From Salinisphaera orenii subsp. orenii MK-B5 (GTDB lineage: Bacteria; Pseudomonadota; Gammaproteobacteria; Nevskiales; Salinisphaeraceae): a DNA stretch of 64,000 bases. This document shows positions 30,071-38,523 of this stretch, piece after piece. The stretch spans positions 186,001-250,000 of the forward strand of contig NZ_AYKH01000012.1 of assembly GCF_003788635.1 (NCBI RefSeq). The letters run 5' to 3'. The notes under the pieces are model-generated. The model searched no databases and had not been told where the DNA came from. It was given only the letters and a program-made list of their open reading frames with translations. Within the stretch, counting starts at the first letter, position 1. Every line of letters starts with the position of its first letter. Made by a program: the position numbers and the translations under genes.

Positions 30071-30859
30071 ATGGCCGTCGCCGCACGTTCGCTGGAGTTG
30101 CCCCGGTCCGCGCCGCGTCTCACCGTGCAGGTCGCGCGCGACGCCGCGGAGATCGAAACCAGTCTGGCACTGCGCCATCGCGTGTTCGTCGAGGAGATGG
30201 GCGCGCACATCCCGAACCAGGCGCCGGATATCGAAACCGACGCCTTCGATCGCCATTGTCGCCACCTGCTGGTACGGGACACCGCCACGGGCCGGCTGCT
30301 GGCCTCGACCCGACTGCTGGATGACGCCGGCGCCGTCGCGGCCGGCGGGTTCTACTCGCAGACCGAATTCGAACTCGAATCCGTTCTCGAGCTGCCCGGG
30401 CGCACGCTCGAGATCGGCCGCACCTGCGTCGCACCGGATGCACGCCACGGGACGGTGATGGCCGTTCTCTGGTCCGGCATCGCCCGCCTCGTGCGCGCCG
30501 AGGACCATGCGCATCTGATCGGCTGTGTCAGCCTCGATGCACGCGACGGCGGCGCGCGGGCGCGGGCGCTCTACGCGGCACTGGAATCACGGCATCGGTC
30601 GACGGGCACGGTCGTGCGCCCGCGACGACCACTGCCCGCGGCGGACGCCGACCCGGCCGGCACGCGCCGTCCGCCGCTACTGCGGACCTATCTGGGGCTG
30701 GGCGCCACGGTGGCCGGCGAACCCTGCTGGGACCCGGCATTTCGCGTGGCCGACTTGTTCACGCACCTGCAAGTCGCTAACTTGTGCCCGCGTTATGCAC
30801 GACACTTCCTCGAATCGCCAGGCCCGACCGCTGCTCGGGCGGGTCGGCCTGTATCTTAA
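30071..30859 (+). CDS. olsB: L-ornithine N-alpha-acyltransferase OlsB
   Basis: A 262-residue GNAT-like acyltransferase. Conserved OlsB blocks are visible in order: ALRHRVFVEEMGA near 33-45, HCRHLLVRD, GFYSQTEFEL, LEIGRTCVAPDARHG near 117-131, and LIGCVSLDARDGG. OlsB transfers a 3-hydroxyacyl chain from ACP to ornithine, the first step of ornithine-lipid synthesis at the inner membrane. The acyltransferase that follows overlaps by 65 bases and is the expected partner OlsA. In many bacteria this lipid replaces phospholipids under phosphate limitation; no Pho box could be identified. Confidence 0.88.
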   Translation: MAVAARSLELPRSAPRLTVQVARDAAEIETSLALRHRVFVEEMGAHIPNQAPDIETDAFDRHCRHLLVRDTATGRLLASTRLLDDAGAVAAGGFYSQTEFELESVLELPGRTLEIGRTCVAPDARHGTVMAVLWSGIARLVRAEDHAHLIGCVSLDARDGGARARALYAALESRHRSTGTVVRPRRPLPAADADPAGTRRPPLLRTYLGLGATVAGEPCWDPAFRVADLFTHLQVANLCPRYARHFLESPGPTAARAGRPVS

Positions 30860-31616
30860 GAGTCTGCGTCTGATCGGACTCCTGCTGCTGGGCATCGTGC
30901 TGCTGCCGATGGTGCCGCTGATCGGCAAGCGCAGCTGGCACCTCGTGCGCTGGTGGCACGGTCGCATGCTGCGGGTGCTCAACGTCCGCCTGGACATCGA
31001 CGGCGTGGTGCCCAGCCGACCGACGCTGATCGTGGCCAACCACTGTTCGTGGCTGGACATCGTCGTGCTCGGCCACGCCTTCAATGCCTCGTTCGTCTCC
31101 AAGGCCGAGATCAGCGGCTGGCCGCTGGTCGGCTCGTTCGCGCGCGCCGCCGGCACGCTGTTTCTCGCCCGCGGCGCCGGGCGCACGTCGGAGACCTCGG
31201 CACGCATCCGTTCGGTACTGGAATCCGGGCGTTCGGTGCTGTTCTTCCCGGAGGGCACGACCACCACCGATCCGCAGCCGCGCCGCTTCCACGCGCGGCT
31301 GTTCGCGGCCGCCATCGACGGCGGCTACCCGGTGACCCCGGTGGCACTGCGCTACTGCGACGAGACCACGCCCGCCGACATGCATCATGCGCTCGCGCCG
31401 TGGGTCAACGAGGCCGCACTCTGGCCGCATTTCCGCGACCTGTTCCGGCTGCGCGAGATACGGGCCGAGGTGCGGCTGTGCGCGCCGGTCGATCCGCGCG
31501 GCTACGATCGCCGCAGTCTGGCCGAAGCCTGCCAGCTGGCGGTCAGCCATCGCCAGGCGATGGCGGCCGCTCGCGCCCGTTCGGAACGGTCCGACCCGGT
31601 GCGGTCAGCGGCGTGA
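30795..31616 (+). CDS. olsA: Lyso-ornithine lipid O-acyltransferase OlsA (PlsC family)
   Basis: A 273-residue PlsC-type acyltransferase with one N-terminal membrane segment (about 22-43). The HX4D catalytic motif is NHCSWLD (His83, Asp88), and PEGTTT lies near 150. The placement overlapping olsB argues for acylation of lyso-ornithine lipid, although LPA acylation cannot be excluded because the families overlap. I chose the ATG at MHDTSSNRQ, inside the end of olsB. The 3' end overlaps the converging phaZ gene by 74 bases. Confidence 0.88.
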   Translation: MHDTSSNRQARPLLGRVGLYLKSLRLIGLLLLGIVLLPMVPLIGKRSWHLVRWWHGRMLRVLNVRLDIDGVVPSRPTLIVANHCSWLDIVVLGHAFNASFVSKAEISGWPLVGSFARAAGTLFLARGAGRTSETSARIRSVLESGRSVLFFPEGTTTTDPQPRRFHARLFAAAIDGGYPVTPVALRYCDETTPADMHHALAPWVNEAALWPHFRDLFRLREIRAEVRLCAPVDPRGYDRRSLAEACQLAVSHRQAMAAARARSERSDPVRSAA

Positions 31617-32553
31617 GCCGCCCGTCGGCCGGCGCTCCGCGCGCGGCGTAATAGTCCTGGCCGTCGGTGCCGTCATAACGACGCTCGTTGATGAAGCGCT
31701 TGATCACCGCCGCGCTCTCGTTCGCGCGCACCAGTGGAAAAAGATGGCCACCGCCGCGAACGATGTGCAGGTACGACTTGGGAATGAGCCAGTACAGCAG
31801 CCGGATGTTGACCAGCGGCATCACCGGATCGTCGTCGCCGCCCATGATCAGCGTCGGACAGCGCAGCCGGTACAGTCGGTGCACGCTCGTCCAGCCGAGA
31901 CCGGCCAGCATCTGGTTGAGGTAGCCGCGCGTCGACGGTCCGGCGGCGTGCGCGCCGCGCCGTTCGAGCAGCTCCGGCCGGCGCCGGACCAGCCCGCCGT
32001 ACAGCGTCGGCGCGAGTTCGGCCAGGGTCTGGTTCTTCTGATAGCGCCGGGCCGTGATCAGGCGCCGGAACACGTTCGCCCGCGCCGGCAGGCCGAGCAT
32101 GCCGGCCGAGGTCGCGGCCAGCACGAGCCGATTGGTGCGCCCCGGAAAATCCAGCGCGAACTGCTGGGCCAGCGCGCCACCCCAGGAGATGCCGGCGACG
32201 TTGATCGGCTCGTCGTAACCCAGCCGATCGAGCAGTGTCGCGGTGAGCCGGGCCAGCCAGCCGAAGCGATGCGGCAGCTTCAGCGCCGGCGAGGCACCGG
32301 CCCCCGGCATGTCGAAGACGATGAGCTCGACGTCGTCCAGGGCATTGATCAGCGGCAGGGTCAGGTCGAGGTTCGCGCCGATGCCGTTGAACAGCAGCAT
32401 GGGCCGGCCCTGGCCTCGCCGCACGCCGACCCGCAGGCGTATGCCGTCGACATCGACGAACTCGACGCGCATGCGCGTGCGCCGGCGCAGCACGCTCAGC
32501 GCGGGCGGCACGCGCCGCCGCCCGCTCGACTCGGGCGCCGTCTCGGCGCTCAA
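31543..32553 (-). CDS. phaZ: Poly(3-hydroxyalkanoate) depolymerase PhaZ
   Basis: A 336-residue alpha/beta hydrolase that closely matches the intracellular mcl-PHA depolymerase of Pseudomonas: LLFNGIGANL, VFDMPG, and the lipase box GISWGG with nucleophile Ser123. Asp in GGDDDP (near 240) and His270 in GGGHLF complete the triad. It releases 3-hydroxyacids from storage granules. It is the last gene of the phaC operon but has a 115-base gap before it that could hold its own promoter. The N-terminal ~28 residues are Arg-rich and may start further in. Confidence 0.9.
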   Translation of the reverse strand: MSAETAPESSGRRRVPPALSVLRRRTRMRVEFVDVDGIRLRVGVRRGQGRPMLLFNGIGANLDLTLPLINALDDVELIVFDMPGAGASPALKLPHRFGWLARLTATLLDRLGYDEPINVAGISWGGALAQQFALDFPGRTNRLVLAATSAGMLGLPARANVFRRLITARRYQKNQTLAELAPTLYGGLVRRRPELLERRGAHAAGPSTRGYLNQMLAGLGWTSVHRLYRLRCPTLIMGGDDDPVMPLVNIRLLYWLIPKSYLHIVRGGGHLFPLVRANESAAVIKRFINERRYDGTDGQDYYAARGAPADGRLTPLTAPGRTVPNGRERPPSPGDG

Positions 32554-32668
32554 GACACATCCCCTTCGACTGCCATATGCCGAGTATGACGGAAAACGTC
32601 ACCATCCGGCTCTAAGACTTTTGCCGCAGCGCAGCAACCGATCACGATCAGAAACTTGCCTTTCGCGC

Positions 32669-33529
32669 TTAAAGTGTATTGTCCTCGGCCGGCGGGCGCG
32701 GCGCGTGGCGGGCGTTCAGAAAGCCGTCGAGCTCGCGAACCACTTCGTCGGTGCGCTCGAGCACGAACCAATGGCCGCCGCCGCGGATCACCGTCAGCCG
32801 GGCCCGGGGCAGCAGCAGCGCCAGCACCCGGGCGTTGACCATGGGCACCACGGCGTCATCGTCGCCGGCCAGCACCAGGGTGGGCACGCCCAGCCGGTGC
32901 AGCCAGGGCAGACTGCTGTAGCCGGCCAGCGCGTAGAGCTGGGCGGCGTGGCCGCGCCGTGTCGGTGGCGTGGCCCGGCCCATGGCCCGGGCGATGGCCC
33001 GGCATTCATCGGTGCGCCGTCCGCCGAAGACCGACCGGGCCCGAGCGGCGTCCGGGGCGATGCGCGTCAGCCCCTTCGGATGCGCGAGCCGCCAGAGGCT
33101 GTTGAACCGGCCCGGGAACATCAGCTGGCCACTGGAGGTCGCCGCCAGCACGAGCCGACGCACGCGGTCCGGCGCCTGGCGCGCGATCTGCTGGGCGAGC
33201 AGCCCGCCCCAGCCGATGCCGAGCACGTCCACGGCCGTGTCGACGCCCACCCTGTCCAGCATCGCGACGACCAGGTGCGCGAGCGCGGCCATGCGGCGCA
33301 TGCGATGCACGTCCTCGGACGCGCCCACGCCCGGCGGATCGAAGGCGATGACGGGTTGCTCGAGATGCCGCGCGACGTCGCCGAGGATCTCGAGGTTGGC
33401 CGCGAAGTCGTTGCAGAACAGCAGCGGCGTGCCCCGCCCGTCGCGCTGCGCCACGTGCAGGCGTTCGCCGTCCACCGCCACCGTGGCGTGGGTGAACGGA
33501 TCGTGATCGCGGTCAGCGCTGGCGGACAT
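32669..33529 (-). CDS. PhaZ-like alpha/beta hydrolase lacking the nucleophile serine
   Basis: A 286-residue paralogue of the neighbouring PhaZ, sharing LLFCNDFAANLEIL, FDPPGVGASE, LAQQIARQAPDRV and the DDD (223-225) and GGGHWF (His253) positions. At the lipase box it reads GIGWGG: Gly106 replaces the catalytic Ser (GGC codon where a serine AGC would differ by one base). It therefore probably lacks depolymerase activity, unless another residue takes over. The start overlaps the phaC stop by 17 bases, so it is translated with the synthase. A granule-binding or regulatory role is possible. Confidence 0.85.
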   Translation of the reverse strand: MSASADRDHDPFTHATVAVDGERLHVAQRDGRGTPLLFCNDFAANLEILGDVARHLEQPVIAFDPPGVGASEDVHRMRRMAALAHLVVAMLDRVGVDTAVDVLGIGWGGLLAQQIARQAPDRVRRLVLAATSSGQLMFPGRFNSLWRLAHPKGLTRIAPDAARARSVFGGRRTDECRAIARAMGRATPPTRRGHAAQLYALAGYSSLPWLHRLGVPTLVLAGDDDAVVPMVNARVLALLLPRARLTVIRGGGHWFVLERTDEVVRELDGFLNARHAPRPPAEDNTL

Positions 33530-35222
33530 AGCGTCCGGGCGCGGGTTCGATGGGCTCGTAGCGCTCGTCGCCGTAGGCCGTCGGCGCCGGCCGCGGGCCG
33601 CCGCCGTGGGCCTCGCACCAGCGCACCCAGGCCGGCCACCAGGAGCCGGTCTGCTCGCGGGCGCCGCGGCGCCAGGCCGCGGGATCCAGACTGTAGTCGT
33701 CGTTGATGAAAAACCGCGCCCGCGCGTCGCCGGGCGGGCACAGCATCGACTGCACGTGGCCGGCGGCGCCGAGCACGAAGCGCACGTTCGAGCGCGAGAA
33801 CATCTGCATGGCGCGGTAACAGGTCTGCCACGGGGTGATGTGATCGCGGGCACCGGCAACCACGAAAACATCGCGGTCGATGGCACGCAGGTCGATGGGC
33901 GTGTCGGCGATCCGCAGCCCGCCCGGCTCGCGCAGGCGATTGTGGCGGTAGATGCCCAGCAGATCCGCGTGCAGGCGCGCCGGCAGGCGCGTGGTGTCGC
34001 TGTTCCAGTAGAGCACGTCGAAGGCGGGCGGGCGACGCCCGAGGACATAGTTGTTGACCACGAAATGCCAAACCAGCTCGTCCGGCCGCAGCCAGGCGAA
34101 GGTCCGCGCCATATCCGCCCCGTCGAGCACGCCGGCGTGCGCCGAACGCGCCAGCGCGGTGCCGATGGCGGCCTCGTCCGTGACCCGGGACAGCCGCCCG
34201 GCGCGCGGCGCGTCGAGCACCGTGACCATGAGCGTCAGACAGGCGACGCGGTCCTGGGCCCGAGCCGCGGCGAGCCGCGCCAGCGCGAGGGTGGCGGTGG
34301 TGCCGCCGGCACAGGCGCCGACGAGCTTCACCGGCGCGTCGCCGGCTATCGCGCGCACGATATCGATGGCGTCGGTGGCCGCCTCGACGTAGGTCTCCAG
34401 GCCCCAGTCGCGCTGGGCCGCGGTCGGGTTGCGCCACGACAGCGTGAACACCTGCTGGCCGGCCTCCAGCAGATATCGCACCAGGCTTTTCTCGGGGGCG
34501 AGATCGATCACGTAGTACTTGTTGATCTGCGGCGGCACGAACAGCACCGGCCGCGCGTCGACCTCGGTCGTGCGCGGGCTGTACTGGATCAGTTCGAAGA
34601 CATCGTTGCGAAAGATCACCGCCCCTTCGGTGGCCGCGATGTTGCGGCCGACACGGAAGGCGGTCTCGTCGACCTGGCGCGGCAGGCCGCGATGGTCGCG
34701 CAGGTCCTCGAGCACGTGGCGCAGCCCGGCCACGATCGAGCCGCCGCGGGTCGCCCGGGCGCGAGTGTAGAAGCCGGGATGGGTCACGAAGAGATTGCTC
34801 GGCGCGGCCGCCGCGACCAGATGCTCCGCGGCGAACAACAGCCGGCGTCGTCGTTCCGGCCGCAGACGCAGGGCCTGGATGATCTCGAACAGCGTCTGCG
34901 ACCAGGCCAGATAGCCCTGCAGCGTGCGCCGGAAGACGGGGTCGTCGGTCCACGCCGGATGCACGAAGCGCTCGTCCTCGGGCGCCGGCCGCAGCCGCGA
35001 GCGTCCGAGCGCGATCCGCGCCATCTCGCGCGCGAGCCGCGCCTCGGCGCGCGCCAGCACGAGCGGATGGGAGAGCAGCGTGGTCACCAGCTCGCGCGCC
35101 GAGCCCAGGGTATCGCGCCAGCGCCGGCCCGTGATCGCATAGGCGCCGGTCAGATCACGCAGCGCGCGCGGCGGCAGTTCGCCGCGGCGGGCGGTGCTCT
35201 GATCGGTGGCGATGGCGCTCAT
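33513..35222 (-). CDS. phaC: Poly(3-hydroxyalkanoate) synthase, class II-like
   Basis: A 569-residue synthase of the PhaC1/PhaC2 type. The N-terminal domain has PHA_synth features (SNLFVTHPGFYTRARATRGGS), and the catalytic domain has PPQINKYYVIDL. The lipase-like box GACAG carries nucleophile Cys304, with later Asp in AGARDHITPWQ and His in AGHVQSM. It polymerises (R)-3-hydroxyacyl-CoA, probably medium chain length, onto granules. Neither PhaE/PhaR nor phasins are visible. The ATG MSAIATDQST is 145 bases from the divergent yihY gene; in-frame sequence further upstream is antisense to yihY and is not real. Confidence 0.92.
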   Translation of the reverse strand: MSAIATDQSTARRGELPPRALRDLTGAYAITGRRWRDTLGSARELVTTLLSHPLVLARAEARLAREMARIALGRSRLRPAPEDERFVHPAWTDDPVFRRTLQGYLAWSQTLFEIIQALRLRPERRRRLLFAAEHLVAAAAPSNLFVTHPGFYTRARATRGGSIVAGLRHVLEDLRDHRGLPRQVDETAFRVGRNIAATEGAVIFRNDVFELIQYSPRTTEVDARPVLFVPPQINKYYVIDLAPEKSLVRYLLEAGQQVFTLSWRNPTAAQRDWGLETYVEAATDAIDIVRAIAGDAPVKLVGACAGGTTATLALARLAAARAQDRVACLTLMVTVLDAPRAGRLSRVTDEAAIGTALARSAHAGVLDGADMARTFAWLRPDELVWHFVVNNYVLGRRPPAFDVLYWNSDTTRLPARLHADLLGIYRHNRLREPGGLRIADTPIDLRAIDRDVFVVAGARDHITPWQTCYRAMQMFSRSNVRFVLGAAGHVQSMLCPPGDARARFFINDDYSLDPAAWRRGAREQTGSWWPAWVRWCEAHGGGPRPAPTAYGDERYEPIEPAPGRYVRQR

Positions 35223-35366
35223 GACGGGCTCGCTGCGGTACGGTCGTGACCGATGGGCTACAGGGTGCGCTACGCTTGGGGCGGGGACAACCGTTGCGCA
35301 CTGCCGCATGCGTCGAGACAGGGGGATTAGAATGCAGGATTCATCGACACCGGCGCAGATGCGATC

Positions 35367-36725
35367 ATGATCAGCGCGATAAGCCGGCGTTTCGACGCCG
35401 CGATCTGGGAGCCCGAACTGGAGCGCCAACGCGGCGCCCGGCGCTGGGGCATCACTGCGGCGCGGCTGGTGCAGGTGCTGATCCGCGACATCCAGCACGG
35501 CGAGATCACCATGCGCGCCATGGGGCTGGTCTACACCACCCTGCTGTCGCTGGTGCCGCTGCTCGCACTCGCGTTCTCGATGCTCAAGGCGTTCGGCGTG
35601 GACAGCGCGCTGCGCCCCACCCTGCAGCGGTTCATGGCGCCGCTCGGCGGGCAGGGCGATGTGATCGTCGACCAGATCGTCGACTTCGTCGAGAACGTCC
35701 AGGTCGGCGTGCTCGGCGCCCTGGGCGTCGTCTTTCTGATGTATTCGGTGATCTCGCTGATCCAGAAGGTGGAGGCCGGCTGCAACTACATCTGGCAGGT
35801 GCGACACGCGCGCTCGCTGGGGCGACGCTTCACCGAGTATCTCAGCGTGCTGATCGTGGGCCCGATCGTGATTCTCGCCGGCAGCAGCATGACCGCCTCG
35901 CTGACCAGCAACACGGTGGTCGACTATCTCGCCGACATCGAGCCGTTCGGCACCTCGCTGTACGTGGCCGGCCGGCTGGTCCCGTACCTGCTCTACAGCG
36001 CGGCGTTCACCTTTCTCTACGCCTTCATGCCCAACACCCGGGTGCGGCTGCTGCCTGCGCTGGGCGGCGGCGTGTTCGCCGGGGTGCTCTGGCAGACCGC
36101 CAGTCTGGGCTTTGCCGTGTTCGCCAAGAACGCCGGCAACGTCAACGCGATCTATTCCAGTTTCGCCATCGTCATCCTGCTGCTGATCTGGATCTACGTC
36201 TCCTGGCTGATCCTGCTCATGGGCTGCCGGGTGGCCTTTCTTCTGCAGCACACCGAGCAGCTCAGCCGACGCCCCTACCCGCCGCGCCTGGGCGCGGAGC
36301 GTCGCGAGCAGCTCGCCCTGCTGATGATGGGCCTGATCGGCCGCAGCTTCCTGCACGGCGACACGCCCTGGCAGGTCGAACGGATCGCCCACGAACTGCG
36401 GGCGGCGCCGGATCACGTCTACGATGTCGTCGACCAGCTCGTCGACGCCGGCATCCTGCTCGAGACCGGCGAGGACAGCGTGACCCTGCTGCCGCGACAG
36501 GACATCGAATGCGTGACCCTCAACGGGATCCTCGACGCGGTCCGCGCCGGCGATGCGGCCGCGGCACTGCGCCCGCGCGATGCCGTCGCCCATCGGGACG
36601 TCACGGCCTGGATCGAGCGCAAGGAAAAGGCGCGGCGCCGGGTCTTCGACGGTCTGACGCTGCGCGCGCTGGTCGCCGACGAGGACGCCGCCATCGCCCC
36701 GACCGGCGTCGGGGCCGGTCACTGA
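35367..36725 (+). CDS. YihY/BrkB family inner membrane protein
   Basis: A 452-residue protein with six predicted membrane segments in the first ~300 residues. Family blocks are GEITMRAMGLVYTTLLSLVP, LGALGVVFLMYSVISLIQKVE near the N-terminal third, and AFMPNTRVRLLPALGGG. A ~150-residue cytoplasmic C-terminal region follows with a winged-helix-like part (PWQVERIAHELRAAPDHVYDVVDQLV). Formerly called ribonuclease BN or virulence factor BrkB; the function is unknown. Divergent from phaC and 31 bases before fadD. Confidence 0.88.
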   Translation: MISAISRRFDAAIWEPELERQRGARRWGITAARLVQVLIRDIQHGEITMRAMGLVYTTLLSLVPLLALAFSMLKAFGVDSALRPTLQRFMAPLGGQGDVIVDQIVDFVENVQVGVLGALGVVFLMYSVISLIQKVEAGCNYIWQVRHARSLGRRFTEYLSVLIVGPIVILAGSSMTASLTSNTVVDYLADIEPFGTSLYVAGRLVPYLLYSAAFTFLYAFMPNTRVRLLPALGGGVFAGVLWQTASLGFAVFAKNAGNVNAIYSSFAIVILLLIWIYVSWLILLMGCRVAFLLQHTEQLSRRPYPPRLGAERREQLALLMMGLIGRSFLHGDTPWQVERIAHELRAAPDHVYDVVDQLVDAGILLETGEDSVTLLPRQDIECVTLNGILDAVRAGDAAAALRPRDAVAHRDVTAWIERKEKARRRVFDGLTLRALVADEDAAIAPTGVGAGH

Positions 36726-36756
36726 CGCCGCCGCGCCACATCGAAGGGAGAGCGCC

Positions 36757-38412
36757 ATGAACAAGAACTGGCTCGAGCACTATCCGCCCGGGATCGGGCA
36801 CACCATCGACACCGACGACGACGCCACCCTCGTCGGCATCATCGACGCCGCCTGCCGCGACTATGCCGACCGCGACGCCTACAGCAGCATGGGCAACACC
36901 ATCCGGTTCGCGGACGTCGACCGGCTGTCGGCAGCGTTCGCGGGCTATCTCCAGCAGGTTCGGGGCCTGCAGCCCGGCGAGCGCTTCGCGATCATGATGC
37001 CCAACTGCCTGCAGTACGTCGTCGCGCTGTTCGGCGCGCTGCGGGCCGGGCTGACCGTGGTCAACGTGAACCCCCTCTACACCGCGCGCGAGCTCGAGCA
37101 TCAGCTGACCGACGCCGACGTCCGCACCCTGCTGGTGATGGAGAATTTCGCCGCGACGCTGGAAAAGATCTACGACAGCGTGCCGGTCGAGACCGTGATC
37201 ACCACCCAGCTCGGCGACATGCTGGGGCCGGTGCGCCGCGTGGTGACGAATTTCGTGGTCAAGAAGATCAAGAAGATGGTCCCGGCGTGGAATCTGCCGG
37301 GCGCGGTCGCCTTTCCCGATGCCCTGGCCGAAGGCCGCGGCCAGACGTTCCGGCCCGTGGCCGTGCGCGGCGAAGACCTGGCCTTTCTGCAGTACACCGG
37401 CGGCACCACCGGCCCGGCCAAGGGCGCGATGCTCACGCACGCCAACGTGGCCGCGAACGTACGCCAGTGCCAGGCGTGGTTCGCCCCGCAGATGAGCGAG
37501 ACCGGCGAGACCATCATCACGGCGCTGCCGATGTATCACATCTTCGCGTTGACCGTGAACACGCTGGTCTATTTCTCGATCGGCGGGCACGGCGTGCTCA
37601 TCACCAACCCGCGCGACATGCCCGGGTTCGTGAAGACGCTCGCACGGCATCCGTTCTCCGCGATCACGGGTGTGAACACGCTCTACAACGGTCTGCTCAA
37701 CACCGAAGGGTTCGACAAGCTCGACTTCTCCCACCTGAAGTTCTCGATGGCCGGCGGCATGGCCACCCAGCAGGCGGTGGCCGAGCGCTGGTACCGGGTC
37801 ACCGGCCGGCCGATCATCGAGGGCTACGGCCTGTCCGAGACCGCGCCCGTGGTCACCTGCAACCCGCTCGATGTGGAGCGCTTCAATCATTCCATCGGCA
37901 TGCCGCTGCCCTCGACGGACGTCGACATCCGCGACGACGACGGCCACAGCCGTCCGCCCGGCGAGGCCGGCGAGCTGTGCGTGCGCGGCCCCCAGGTGAT
38001 GCGCGGCTACTGGCGCCGGGAAGACGCCGACACGGAGGCCTTCACCACTGACGGCTTCTTCCGCACCGGCGACATCGCACGCCAGGACGAGGCCGGCCTG
38101 TTCTACATCGTCGATCGCAAGAAGGACATGATCCTGGTGTCCGGCTTCAACGTGTATCCCAACGAGATCGAGGACGTGATCGTGGCGCACGAGGGCGTGC
38201 TCGAGGCCGCCGCGGTCGGCGTGCCCGACGAGAAATCCGGCGAGGCGGTCAAGCTGTTCGTGGTGCGGCGGCGCCCGGATCTTAGCCTGGAGGAGGTCCG
38301 ACGCCACTGCCGCGAACACCTGACCGGCTACAAGGTGCCCAAGCACTACGAATTCATCGACGAGGTGCCGAAATCCAACGTGGGCAAGATTCTCCGCAAG
38401 GAATTGCGATAA
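36757..38412 (+). CDS. fadD: Long-chain fatty acid--CoA ligase (first of two)
   Basis: A 551-residue acyl-CoA synthetase. The P-loop is YTGGTTGPAKGAM, the A5 region YGLSETAP, and the fatty-acid-ligase signature [20 protein letters not shown] near 455-475. The A10 lysine is in [12 protein letters not shown] at the end. It activates exogenous and storage-derived fatty acids for beta-oxidation at the inner membrane. A GAAGGGAG ribosome site lies before the ATG. About 60 percent identical by eye to the following gene; the two arose by duplication, as with fadD1/fadD2 of Pseudomonas. Confidence 0.93.
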   Translation: MNKNWLEHYPPGIGHTIDTDDDATLVGIIDAACRDYADRDAYSSMGNTIRFADVDRLSAAFAGYLQQVRGLQPGERFAIMMPNCLQYVVALFGALRAGLTVVNVNPLYTARELEHQLTDADVRTLLVMENFAATLEKIYDSVPVETVITTQLGDMLGPVRRVVTNFVVKKIKKMVPAWNLPGAVAFPDALAEGRGQTFRPVAVRGEDLAFLQYTGGTTGPAKGAMLTHANVAANVRQCQAWFAPQMSETGETIITALPMYHIFALTVNTLVYFSIGGHGVLITNPRDMPGFVKTLARHPFSAITGVNTLYNGLLNTEGFDKLDFSHLKFSMAGGMATQQAVAERWYRVTGRPIIEGYGLSETAPVVTCNPLDVERFNHSIGMPLPSTDVDIRDDDGHSRPPGEAGELCVRGPQVMRGYWRREDADTEAFTTDGFFRTGDIARQDEAGLFYIVDRKKDMILVSGFNVYPNEIEDVIVAHEGVLEAAAVGVPDEKSGEAVKLFVVRRRPDLSLEEVRRHCREHLTGYKVPKHYEFIDEVPKSNVGKILRKELR

Positions 38413-38523
38413 CGCACGCAAACCCGCAGCCAACGTGCAGGCTTTGGCCGCCAGCCTGCTGATATACTCGAAAAACCGGCGCCGCGCCGCGTCGCCCGAA
38501 ACCGCAGCGCAAGAGGAGATGCC

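Noticed and set aside
35223-36764. In-frame N-terminal extension of phaC across the whole yihY gene on the opposite strand, giving a 1083-residue protein
   Set aside because: The extension is antisense to a well-recognised YihY membrane protein, has no family likeness, and the PhaC N-terminus starts naturally at 35222.
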